A stretch of DNA of 51,331 bases from positions 1 to 51,331 of the forward strand of contig JAJEFC010000236.1 in the NCBI GenBank assembly GCA_022820675.1. The letters run 5' to 3'. Positions 39,757 through 46,496 of this stretch are shown one piece after another. The notes under the pieces were generated by a model that saw only the letters and a program-made list of their open reading frames with translations, was not told the DNA's origin and did no database searches. This DNA comes from Vicinamibacteria bacterium (GTDB lineage: Bacteria; Acidobacteriota; Vicinamibacteria; Vicinamibacterales; UBA8438). The position numbers and the translations under genes are program-made. How positions within the stretch are numbered: the stretch's first letter is position 1; the number at the start of each line of letters is the position of its first letter.

Positions 39757-39873
39757 CTATTTTTGCCCTTTCTTCGGAGTGGTGGGCTTGGGCTTTGGTG
39801 GACCCTGCATACAAGCCAGGGCAATGTTCTCCGGGGTGTTCGGTATACGCTTCGGTAATGTCCGTTTCAGCAT
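39757..39873 (-). CDS. Small basic 38-aa protein in the IS1595-like element
   Basis: ATG 39873 is preceded by GGAG at a 5-nt distance. The product opens MLKRTLPKRIPNTPENIALA and ends in a Pro/Lys-rich tail (KPKPTTPKKGQK). It has its own candidate promoter and a terminator-like structure 5 bp after the stop, which supports a real gene. I do not recognise the family. The charge suggests nucleic-acid binding, which is only a guess. Confidence 0.5.
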   Translation of the reverse strand: MLKRTLPKRIPNTPENIALACMQGPPKPKPTTPKKGQK

Positions 39874-39902
39874 GAAGACTCCAAGGGTACAGTGAACACC
39901 CT

Positions 39903-39932
39903 CTTCTACCACAGGTTGCCGTTGGGAGTCAA
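39903..39932 (-). promoter_or_regulatory. Promoter for the 38-aa ORF
   Basis: On the minus strand TTGACT (39932-39927), 18 bp, TAGAAG (39908-39903), about 30 nt before the ORF start. It overlaps the opposite promoter of the structured RNA, so the two transcripts diverge from shared DNA. Confidence 0.45.
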
Positions 39933-39944
39933 ATCTGCTATCAT
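39916..39944 (+). promoter_or_regulatory. Promoter for the structured RNA
   Basis: TTGCCG (39916-39921), 17 bp, TATCAT (39939-39944) with an extended-10 TGC in front. The predicted start is near 39951, exactly where the first hairpin begins. Confidence 0.6.
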
Positions 39945-39950
39945 CAAAAA

Positions 39951-40125
39951 GTGGCCGGGGGAGTCTCAACCCCTCCCCCGACCAAACGCCGCTGGAATCC
40001 CCCAGCGGTTGGGAGAAAGGAGGCGCCATGGCTGATGCCGCTGTAGTTTGACTTCGCCGAACCAAGAAAGTCGTTCACTTTTGGTTCGGCTAGTCGTTTC
40101 TCCCGCTATTATAGTATTTCTCGCC
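39951..40125 (+). ncRNA. Structured RNA with an internal seven-codon mini-ORF
   Basis: From the predicted start the transcript folds into three parts. Hairpin 1: GGCCGGGGGAG with CTCCCCCGACC. Hairpin 2: CCGCTGG-AATCCC-CCAGCGG, extended by CCAA/TTGG. Then GGGAGAAA (40011-40018) pairs with TTTCTCCC (40097-40104), closing a loop that contains an AAAGGAGG ribosome site and ATG GCT GAT GCC GCT GTA GTT TGA (40028-40051, MADAAVV). The loop also holds hairpin 3: GCCGAACCA/TGGTTCGGC plus AAAGT/ACTTT. The long-range stem adjoins the ribosome site. I recognise no known RNA family. Confidence 0.5.
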
Positions 40126-40174
40126 TGTCTTGGAAGTCAAGCTCTTTTCTAAGGATATACCCAAGAGATCAGTC

Positions 40175-40621
40175 TCAATCTGTCCGTTGTGCACAACTAG
40201 CTACTGTCCAATGAACCGTATTAGACCAATCTGTGCAAAGCCTTCCAGAACCGTCCGGGCAAGAGCGTACTCTCCAGTCAAAAGGAGGACTCGACAAACT
40301 CCGAAAAAGTGGTAATGTCAAATTGGAAGTAGGTCCATGTACAATTTGAGTAGTGCCCTCAAGCAACCAAGAATCGCTTGAACTTTGTCGATATTGAATC
40401 CGAAGTCGATAATGACTACGTGGCCGTTGATCGTTATTCAGAATACGAAATTGAAAGGTCCAGTCTTCACCTACATTAGCTCGGTAATGACCAGTACAAG
40501 CTACATTTGGAGTGTAACTAGCATCGATACTCGATGGCCCCAATCCACCACATTGAGTGAGAATTGTCGAAAGGATCAACACTGAAAGAACGACGCCAAC
40601 GACAGAAATATGGCGCAGCAT
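40175..40621 (-). CDS. Secreted or membrane-anchored beta-sandwich-like passenger protein
   Basis: A 148-aa protein from ATG 40621. MLRHISVVGVVLSVLILSTI is a hydrophobic leader, with a Cys shortly after (LTQCGG) that poorly fits a lipobox. The mature part has alternating strands with WTFQFRILNND, SHYRLRIQYRQSSSDSWLL, then PFDWRVRSCPDG and DWSNTVHWTV, reminiscent of a fibronectin type III or Ig-like domain. Codon use and GC differ from the chromosome, as for the rest of the element. I assign no function; it looks like IS cargo. Confidence 0.55.
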   Translation of the reverse strand: MLRHISVVGVVLSVLILSTILTQCGGLGPSSIDASYTPNVACTGHYRANVGEDWTFQFRILNNDQRPRSHYRLRIQYRQSSSDSWLLEGTTQIVHGPTSNLTLPLFRSLSSPPFDWRVRSCPDGSGRLCTDWSNTVHWTVASCAQRTD

Positions 40622-40894
40622 CTCTGGCCCCCATTTAGCCCCGACCTGAATTGGTCGTCGGGCTCGTTGCCAAACACGCCGCTCAGAGTGTGTGTGCCTC
40701 TTGCGGGTTCCGCCTTTTCTCCACCGAAGTGGATGTTGTATGGGGCGGAAAGCCCGACGTTCTTGGGGCACGACTACACTGGTCGAACATCCGACCGAAG
40801 CGACGTGTTTGGCGAAGGCAGTCTACTCGATTCAGTACGGCGGAGTCAACGACTTTTCTCGCCTAAATCGTGGCTTATTTTCTTTCGGAAACGC

Positions 40895-40923
40895 TTGACG
40901 TCCTGTTACACCTACAGGATGAT
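40895..40923 (+). promoter_or_regulatory. Promoter of the transposase gene
   Basis: TTGACG (40895-40900), 17 bp, GATGAT (40918-40923), then GAAAGGAAA as the ribosome site before ATG 40948. The spacer contains the dyad CCTGT-TACACCT-ACAGG, a possible operator. The stretch 40622-40894 contains no gene I can support. Confidence 0.5.
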
Positions 40924-40947
40924 AAATTATCGAAAGGAAACGTGCTT

Positions 40948-41902
40948 ATGGCCAAAGAGACTCGTGAGAAGATGACGCTTTTCCAGGTAATGGAGAAGTT
41001 TCCAAACAATCAAGCTGCCGAGCAATGGTTCAAGGATGTAAGGTGGAAGGGAGGACGGTTCTGTCCCCATTGTGGCTCTTATGGAACCTATGAAGTCGAG
41101 AGCCAAAAGCCTCAACCCTATCGGTGTAAAGACTGCAAGAAATACTTTAGTCTCAAGACTGGGACTATCATGCAAGGTTCGAGGCTGGGATATCGGGTTT
41201 GGGCCTTGGCGTTCTACCTCATGTCGACCAGTGTCAAGGGCGTATCCAGCTTGAAACTCCACCGCGATCTGGGCGTGGCGCCCCTGACAGCGTGGCACTT
41301 GGTCCGTCGCATCCGGGAAACCTGGATAAATAATAGTCCCGCTGGATTCAGCGGCGAGGTCGAGGTTGATGAGGCATATCTTTTGACGTACTGGCCCTGC
41401 TTGTGGTTAACCGAGTCATGATTCGGAACGTCGTGGTACGCGGGCAATTCATCCGAGTAAACTCTAGTTCCATCCTTGGTATTCTGCTTCACGAAATTAA
41501 CCAGGTTTGTGGCGGTCGTAGCTGGAATGACCCGAGCCTTGACCTTACCTGATTTCCGTTCCCTTACTCCAACCACGATAGACTCTCCCTCTTGGTGACG
41601 CTCCCGGAGCCTCTTATCGGCATGCTTGTTCTTTTCCCTGCCTCCAGGGCGATACCCATACGAACGGTATCGAGTCGTTTTGGGCTCTGCTGAAGCGTGG
41701 TTGCCACGGGACGTACCATAAGATGAGCAAGAAGCACCTGCCGCGCTACGTGGCTGAGTTTCAGGGCCGTAACAACCAACGACCACTGGGCGATCTCGAC
41801 CGAATGAAGCTTATGGTGCGGATGGGCGAGGGCAAGCGGTTGCGGTTCGAGGATTTACGGTCAGCGCCAGGGAGTCCGCAGCCCGTGGAAATCGTGTGGT
41901 AA
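40948..41902 (+). pseudogene. IS1595-family transposase, broken by an internal inversion
   Basis: The first part (40948 to about 41379) reads MAKETREKMTLFQVMEKFPN with a zinc ribbon (CPHCG and CKDCKKYFS), then GEVEVDEAY with the first catalytic Asp. The frame then fails. The middle is found on the opposite strand: [16 protein letters not shown], the second Asp in VYSDELPAYHDVPNH, ending QGQYV. From about 41651 the plus strand resumes with [20 protein letters not shown] (the catalytic Glu in GIESFW) and ends at TAA 41900-41902. All three catalytic residues survive, but on two strands. Confidence 0.85.
41380..41647 (-). other. Inverted segment inside the transposase gene
   Basis: About 268 bp read as transposase only on the minus strand, flanked on both sides by plus-strand transposase sequence in the correct order. 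The codon for the expected Phe after DEAY is lost at the left junction. No clear inverted repeats flank it. It may be a real small inversion or an assembly error. Confidence 0.75.
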
Positions 41903-41960
41903 ACTACGCGGCGAAATCGAGCCCGACGAGAGTACCAACATCACCGAGCTTTATGTAGTT

Positions 41961-41990
41961 GGCTCCGGGGTGGTGACTCACCCCGGAGCC
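41961..41990. other. Perfect 12-bp hairpin in the IS1595-like element
   Basis: GGCTCCGGGGTG and CACCCCGGAGCC are perfectly complementary around GTGACT. It lies 58 bp after the transposase stop codon. No T-run follows on either strand, so it is not a classic terminator. It could instead protect transcript ends or block read-through. Confidence 0.55.
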
Positions 41991-42013
41991 GACACATCGA
42001 TGGAGATTGGGAC

Positions 42014-42172
42014 ATGGAAATCCGTTGTACCGATGTGCCACCACAAAACGCAGAAAATCTGCGTCAGCAGCCGAAGATTCAAGCCAAGGAATCGAAGCCC
42101 GACATCCACGGGGACCAGCATGGAGACTTGTGGGGTCGACATAATGACCACCACCTGGATTACTCCTGCTGA
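42014..42172 (+). CDS. 52-aa hypothetical protein in the IS1595-like element
   Basis: ATG 42014 has GGAG 8 nt upstream. The product opens MEIRCTDVPPQNAENL and ends in a His/Asp-rich tail (HGDQHGDLWGRHNDHH) that could bind metal. I recognise no family. Overlapping frames are also open, so this is tentative. The remaining 125 bp to the right end show nothing beyond the terminal repeat. Confidence 0.3.
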   Translation: MEIRCTDVPPQNAENLRQQPKIQAKESKPDIHGDQHGDLWGRHNDHHLDYSC

Positions 42173-42298
42173 AATGTGAGCCCGCTTCATCGGCTTCTAG
42201 GGGAAGGTAGGACGTAAGTGTCCCGTGCGGTCGGCGGGGACGGAAGTGGCGTGTTCGCATGGGTTTACGGGGTCAGGCTAAACGTTGAAGGATGTCCC

Positions 42299-42306
42299 GT
42301 TTTGCC
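42299..42306 (+). repeat. Right target-site duplication GTTTTGCC
   Basis: The second copy of the 8-bp target, directly after the element's GATGTCCC end. The ATPase coding sequence continues from 42307 on the minus strand. Confidence 0.9.
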
Positions 42307-42393
42307 CACTTGGCGGGGTCCGGTCAGGAACACCATCTGCCGGTCTTCCCGCAGGTGCCGGTCGAGCACGCCCGTGTACCGGCGATCCAGCAT
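42307..42393 (-). pseudogene. N-terminal 29 codons of the disrupted DUF4143 ATPase
   Basis: From ATG 42393 this reads MLDRRYTGVLDRHLREDRQM and then VFLTGPRQV, stopping where GKTT of the Walker A motif should follow. The rest lies at 38454-39584. The length is exactly 87 nt, so the two parts join in frame once the element is removed. The ATG follows a perfect TATAAT box by 13 nt. Confidence 0.85.
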
Positions 42394-42406
42394 CTCCACT
42401 GGACCA

Positions 42407-42412
42407 TTATAC
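42407..42412 (-). promoter_or_regulatory. -10 box of the disrupted ATPase gene
   Basis: TATAAT on the minus strand, 13 nt before ATG 42393. A GGAG sits only 2 nt before the ATG, too close for normal use, so the mRNA may have almost no leader. No good -35 is seen at the normal distance. Confidence 0.45.
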
Positions 42413-42542
42413 GAATTATGCTGGAATGGACGGAACCGTTCTACGATACTCTTGAAAACGGTTCGGCTCGCTCCGACCGGAACCGCGACATGTTCCGCGT
42501 CATCCGTTTGCGAAACCCGGCGGCGCACCGTACATTACGGAC

Positions 42543-42800
42543 ATGGGCACCGCTCGACCGGCGCCGTCCGTGACGGACGCGTTTCGCACCACGCTCGACC
42601 TCTTCGACACGGGGCTGAAGCTGAAGTATCAGAGTCTCCGCAGAAGTCAGCCGGATGCGAGCGAGGCGGAGCTCGAGCAACGACTTCAGCGGTGGCTCCT
42701 GGACCGACCGGGAGCGGAATTCGGTGACAGTCCGGGGCCACGAATCGCCTGGGCCGACCGGTGCGGGGACCTCGCTCGAAGGGGTCCTGCATCGGATTGA
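42543..42800 (+). CDS. Small partner protein of an AbiEii-like nucleotidyltransferase
   Basis: An 85-aa protein. The helical core VTDAFRTTLDLFDTGLKLKY and QSLRRSQPDASEAELEQRL, then RWLLDRPGAEFGD, is a pattern seen upstream of AbiEii-type nucleotidyltransferases. It overlaps the next gene by 77 nt in another frame, which is common for this pair. It is possibly the antitoxin or regulator. It is divergent from the disrupted ATPase gene. Confidence 0.65.
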   Translation: MGTARPAPSVTDAFRTTLDLFDTGLKLKYQSLRRSQPDASEAELEQRLQRWLLDRPGAEFGDSPGPRIAWADRCGDLARRGPASD

Positions 42801-43353
42801 TGCCGACCTCACGAATGCCCACGTCTCGTTCGCCTTGATCGGCGGCCTGGCGGTCTCCGCAAGAACGGAGCCGCGATTCACGCGAGACGCGGATCTGGCG
42901 GTCGCGGTGGCGAACGACGCGCAGGCCGAAGCCTTGGTCCACACGCTGCGCGCGCTGGACTACCGCATCGAGTCCGTCGTCGAGCAGAAGGCCGTCGGAC
43001 GACTCGCGACCGTGAGGCTCGTGGGCGGGCCTGCGCCGCGAGCGCCCGTCGTCGATCTTCTGTTCGCCTCGTCCGGGATCGAAACGGAGGTCGTGACCGA
43101 GGCCGAGGTCCTCGATCTTCTGCCACGCCTGGCGATGCGCGTCGCCACGACGGGGCACCTGATTGCGCTCAAGGTGCTCTCCCGCGACGACGTGGCCCGC
43201 CCGCAGGATCTCGTCGACCTGAGGGCGCTGCTCCGCGTCGCCACCGAGGCCGAGCTGGATCGTGCGCGACGGGCGCTCGCACTGATCGCCGCCCGAGGCT
43301 TCCACCGGGGCCGCAACCTGAACGCGGACCTGAACGGCCTGCTGCGCGCGTGA
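42724..43353 (+). CDS. AbiEii/AbiGii-like nucleotidyltransferase
   Basis: About 209 aa from GTG 42724 (VTVRGHESPGPTGAG). ALIGGLAVSARTEPRFTRDA followed by DLAVAV is the nucleotidyltransferase core: GG, then the DxD metal pair. The usual third Asp lies in VVDLLFAS. The C-terminal half is helical (QDLVDLRALLRVATEAELDR). AbiEii enzymes are toxins in type IV toxin-antitoxin or phage-abortive systems. The activity of this branch is unproven. The frame opens at 42655, but GTG 42724 gives the better N-terminus. Confidence 0.7.
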   Translation: MTVRGHESPGPTGAGTSLEGVLHRIDADLTNAHVSFALIGGLAVSARTEPRFTRDADLAVAVANDAQAEALVHTLRALDYRIESVVEQKAVGRLATVRLVGGPAPRAPVVDLLFASSGIETEVVTEAEVLDLLPRLAMRVATTGHLIALKVLSRDDVARPQDLVDLRALLRVATEAELDRARRALALIAARGFHRGRNLNADLNGLLRA

Positions 43354-43429
43354 GGCTCGACGGCGGGCGCGCGGGCGCGGCGCATCACCGCGTGGCCGGC
43401 TGTGCGAGGATGCGATGGTTCTGACGACG

Positions 43430-44123
43430 GCCGGCGCGCCGGCACCATCCGCCTGCTCGAAGCGAAGGACCTCCATCGGATCGATGTGCGTCGCCCGGCG
43501 CGCCGGGAGCCAGCAGGCGAGCAGCCCCGCGGCGACGAGCACGGCGGTGACGCCGGCGAACGTCGGCGCGTCCGTCGCGGTGACGCCGAACAGGACGCTC
43601 TCCACGACGCGGGTCGCCGCCGCTACGCCCAGCAGGCCGAGCACGACGCCGGCGGCGACGAGCGTCCCGCCCTGCCTGACGACGAGCAGGACGACATCGG
43701 CGCGCCCCGCCCCCAGGGCCATGCGGACCCCGAGCTCGCGCCGGCGCCGCGACACCGTGTAGCTGAGGACGCCGTAGAGGCCGAACGCGGCGAGGAGCAG
43801 GCCGGCGACGTTGGCGCAGGCCATCAGCAGCACCAGCCCGGTCGCCGCGCCGACCATCGCCAGCGCGGGCCGGAACGGACGGCCCCGCTCCACCCGCAGA
43901 CGGACGACGCGCGCCTCGGGGGTCCGGTCCGGGGCCGGCGGCCAGGGGTCCTCGGCCCGCTGCCGGTCGAGTATCGCCCGCACCTCCGCCTGCGCCCGAG
44001 CCGGCGTCACGCCGGGCCGCAGGCGGCCCATGCCGAGCATGAACCCGGGGTTCTCCAGCACCCCTCCGGAGGACTCGTACGGCGCCACGACGAGCGGCGT
44101 CGAGAACTGGGCCGAGGAGCAGG
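43430..44123 (-). pseudogene. ADOP-type ABC permease remnant 1 (internal deletion)
   Basis: On the minus strand the end of a MacB-type periplasmic domain (MLGMGRLRPGVTPARAQAEV) runs into a first FtsX helix (GLVLLMACANVAGLL). It then jumps straight to the second FtsX domain (AAFGLYGVLSYTVSRRRREL), ending ATHIDPMEVLRFEQ. Several hundred codons between the two FtsX copies are missing, and the normal stop after LRFE is lost. It therefore looks decayed rather than functional. Confidence 0.7.
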
Positions 44124-44152
44124 GGGAGACGATACAGCCAGGCTGGCCACCT

Positions 44153-44232
44153 CATGGTTCGGCTCCCGTGCTGTGCTCCTCCCGCCCACCCCCGACCTCG
44201 TGCAACGGGGATCCCATGGTTCGGCTCCCGTC
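44153..44232. repeat. Direct repeat of 16-17 bp between permease remnants
   Basis: ATGGTTCGGCTCCCGT occurs at about 44153 and again at about 44216, 63 bp apart, between remnants 1 and 2. It could be a deletion scar from recombination within the permease array. The 110-bp gap holds nothing else recognisable. Confidence 0.5.
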
Positions 44233-44242
44233 CTGCTGTCGC

Positions 44243-45160
44243 CTACTCGAAGCGCAGGACCTCCATCGGTTCGATCCGGGTCGCACCGCGCGCCGGGACG
44301 TAGCAGGCGAAGAGCGCCGCGGCCGCCAACGCGAGCGGCGCCGCCACGAAGGTCAGCCGGTCGTCGGTGGCGGTGCCGTAGACGAAGCTCTCCAGGACGC
44401 GGCTCGACGCCGCCGCGGCGGCGAGGCCGACGACGGCGCCGGCGGCGACGAGGGCGGCGCCCTGCCCGACGACCAGCGCGAGCACGTCGCCGCGCTGCGC
44501 GCCCAGCGCCATGCGGATGGCGATCTCGCCCCGCCTCTGGGCGACGGTGTAGCTGAGCAGGCCGTAGACGCCGAAGGCGGCGAGCAGGATGGCGAGGGCC
44601 GCGAAGCCGCCGATCAGCACCGCGTAGAAGCGGAGCTGGGCGACGGCGGACGACAGCCTCGCGTCCATCGTCATCACCGTCGCCACCGAGGCGCCGGGAC
44701 GCGCCTCGGCCACCGCCTCGCGGAGGAACGGGACCGCGGTGAGGGGGTCGCCGGTGGTCCGGGCCGCGACCACGGCCGGGCCGTGCTCGAACACGGGAGC
44801 GACGTCGATCTGCTGCACCGGGGCGAAGGCTTCCGGCCGGACTCCCGTGACCGCGAGCCCCCGGTACGTGACGTCCGCCACGACGCCGATGACCTCCCAC
44901 GGCTCGCGGTCGCTGTCGGCATCGAGGAAGCGCACCCGCCGTCCGACGGCCGCGGCGCCGCCGATCACTTCGCGCGCGAAGGTCTCGTTGACCACGACGA
45001 CCGGCGGAGCACCCGTCCCGTCGCGGCGCGTGAACAGGCGCCCGTCGAGGAGACGCAGCCGCATCGCGTCGAAGTGCCGGGGCTCGCCACCCGGAGCAGC
45101 GCCTCGGGCAGCTCGCGCGGGTCGCCCGCCGCCGGTCCGCCGTCCACCTGCACTTGCTGC
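44243..45160 (-). pseudogene. ADOP-type ABC permease remnant 2 (N-terminus lost, frameshift)
   Basis: The C-terminal 273 residues are intact from MRLRLLDGRLFTRRDGTGAP through the second FtsX domain (LLAAFGVYGLLSYTVAQRRG) to ATRIEPMEVLRFE and a stop. Just upstream, the frame shifts by one base near 45080: GDPRELPEALLRVASP continues in a different frame before RHFDAMRL. The first FtsX domain and the signal region are absent. It might still be translated from ATG 45064 as a half-protein. Confidence 0.7.
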
Positions 45161-45187
45161 ATCACGCTGCCGCTGCTCGCGAGCGGG

Positions 45188-45346
45188 AGGCGTTTCTCCC
45201 TACCTGAAGCGGAGCGCCCCTCATCGGCTCGGCGCGGGTCGCCTGCCGCGCCGGCAGTCAGCAGGCGACGAGCGCCGTCGCGACTGGCGCGCGCGGCGCC
45301 GGCCGAGCCACGGAAGCAGCCGACACAGCTTGGACGAGCGCTTCAT
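45188..45346 (-). pseudogene. ADOP-type ABC permease remnant 3 (start fused to tail)
   Basis: ATG 45346 overlaps the padR stop codon (ATGA) and opens [20 protein letters not shown], the usual beginning of an ADOP permease. After about 20 codons it passes directly into the family's last residues (ALVAC-stop-LPARQATRAEPM), with a TGA where Trp is expected. Nearly the whole gene has been deleted. Confidence 0.65.
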
Positions 45347-45711
45347 TGCGGCGCTTCCCCGGCTTCCGCCGGCCGCATGACGCGCCCGACCGCCTCGACC
45401 ATCCGCTCCCACTTCGTCGCTTCCCGCAGGAGCTGGCCGCGTCCCGTCTCGGTGAGGGCGTAGAACCTCGCCCGCCGGTTGTTCGCCGAGACGCCCCACG
45501 TCCCGGTGATCCAGCCCCGCTTGACCAAGCGGTGCAGCGCCGGATAGAGCGACCCGTGGTCGACCTGCAGCACGTGGTCGGAGGTCCGCTCGATGGTGGT
45601 GGCGATCTGGTGTCCGTGCGCCGGACCCGGCCGCAGGGTCTGGAGAATGAGCATGTCCAGCGTGCCCTGCAGCAGGCCGAGCTGGTCGTCGCTTGCCGGT
45701 GGTCGTGCCAC
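45343..45711 (-). CDS. PadR-family transcriptional regulator
   Basis: A 122-aa protein from GTG 45711, which has GGAGGG 7 nt upstream. The winged helix reads [20 protein letters not shown], then [37 protein letters not shown] and [15 protein letters not shown]. In Acidobacteriota these regulators precede ADOP permease genes and control them. Here the downstream permease genes are all remnants, so the regulator has outlived its targets. An upstream dyad could be its operator. Confidence 0.9.
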   Translation of the reverse strand: MARPPASDDQLGLLQGTLDMLILQTLRPGPAHGHQIATTIERTSDHVLQVDHGSLYPALHRLVKRGWITGTWGVSANNRRARFYALTETGRGQLLREATKWERMVEAVGRVMRPAEAGEAPQ

Positions 45712-45738
45712 TTCGCGCCCTCCATGGGTAGAGCGTCT

Positions 45739-45768
45739 ATCAGACCAGCACGACCGGTAGAATGTCAA
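45739..45768 (-). promoter_or_regulatory. padR promoter with overlapping dyad operator
   Basis: On the minus strand TTGACA (45768-45763), 18 bp, TCTGAT (45744-45739). The perfect dyad AATGTC-AAGGG-GACATT (45761-45777) covers the -35 box. PadR proteins bind ATGT/ACAT dyads, so this is probably autoregulation. Confidence 0.6.
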
Positions 45769-45874
45769 GGGGACATTGGGGGAAGTCGGCCGCCGGTGGA
45801 TCGGGCCGGACCGCGATCGTGAGAGCGGAAGCCTGCACCTTTCCGGAGATCCGGCATTGTGTTACATTGGACAC

Positions 45875-46318
45875 ATGGGACGGTCCGACCGGATCACCAT
45901 CCTGCTCTCGGTCGCGGCCCTCTGCGCGACCATCGTCGGCACCTCGTGCTCGACGAACGCCCGCATTACCGACCTGAGCGCGAACGTGAACGCCCGCTTC
46001 AACGACCTGAACGCGAACGTGAACACCCGCTTCGACGACCTGAACGCCCGCCTCGACGGTGCCCGATCGAGCCTGAACGCTCGCATCGACGACGTGATCG
46101 CCCGTTTCGACGGCGAGAGCTCGGGCGTAAACGCTCGCGTCGATGACTTCAACGCTCGCATCGATGACTTGAGCGCCCACCTCGACGACGCGATCACGAG
46201 CGTGAACGCCCGCCTCGACGGCGCGGTCGCCAGCCTGAACGCCCGCATGGTCGAGCTCGGCCAGGACATCCGCGAGTTGCGGGCCATCGTGGTCGAAGCC
46301 CTCAAGGCCGCAGACTGA
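45875..46318 (+). CDS. Coiled-coil repeat lipoprotein
   Basis: A 147-aa protein. SDRITILLSVAALCATIVGT then SC gives a lipoprotein-like signal with the Cys near residue 25. The remainder is repeats of 7-11 residues built on NARxDDL (VNARFNDLNANVNTRFDDL and onward), forming an uninterrupted amphipathic coiled coil like apolipoprotein or Lpp-type helices. It may tether or space envelope layers. A weak TTACAT box lies 7 nt before the ATG. It is divergent from padR. Confidence 0.65.
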   Translation: MGRSDRITILLSVAALCATIVGTSCSTNARITDLSANVNARFNDLNANVNTRFDDLNARLDGARSSLNARIDDVIARFDGESSGVNARVDDFNARIDDLSAHLDDAITSVNARLDGAVASLNARMVELGQDIRELRAIVVEALKAAD

Positions 46319-46368
46319 CCGGCCTCCTGCCCGAATCTCGATTCAGAAGGCGCGGGCGCTCACGACAG

Positions 46369-46389
46369 CGGCCCGGCAAAGCCGGTCCG
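46369..46389. terminator. Possible bidirectional hairpin between convergent genes
   Basis: CGGCCCGGC and GCCGGTCCG pair around AAA with one mismatch. It lies in the 178 bp between the ends of the coiled-coil gene and the convergent secreted-protein gene. No T-run follows. Nothing else is evident in this gap. Confidence 0.3.
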
Positions 46390-46496
46390 TGGCTGGGTCC
46401 GGAGCGCGAGGGAGATGAGGAGGCGGCGCCGGGTCGAGAAGCCGGCCCCAGCCGATGTGTGGCGCCCCCCGGCGTTCGCCCGCCGGGGGAGGCCTG

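Larger units (their letters stand above)
39585..42298 (+). mobile_element. IS1595-like element with passengers, 2,714 bp
   Basis: The ends are exactly inverted for 8 bp (GGGACATC / GATGTCCC), and about 17 of the first 23 positions match, including a shared TTAGCC. Both ends are flanked by GTTTTGCC. The interior is much lower in GC than the chromosome. It holds an IS1595-type transposase gene (broken), a structured RNA, a 38-aa ORF, a secreted passenger protein and a 52-aa ORF. IS1595 members with passenger genes are known; this cargo I do not recognise. Composition suggests transfer from a distant lineage. Confidence 0.9.

Noticed and set aside
39632-39824. Minus-strand coding extension of the ATPase gene into the element
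   Set aside because: The residues here come from the element's end and hairpins, not from the ATPase; the true N-terminus is at 42307-42393.
40028-40060. A hammerhead ribozyme suggested by a CTGATG box
   Set aside because: The conserved CUGAUGA and GAAA core and the three-stem layout are missing.
41904-42260. A 118-codon minus-strand frame at the right end of the element
   Set aside because: No ribosome site, no family resemblance, and it runs through a perfect hairpin.
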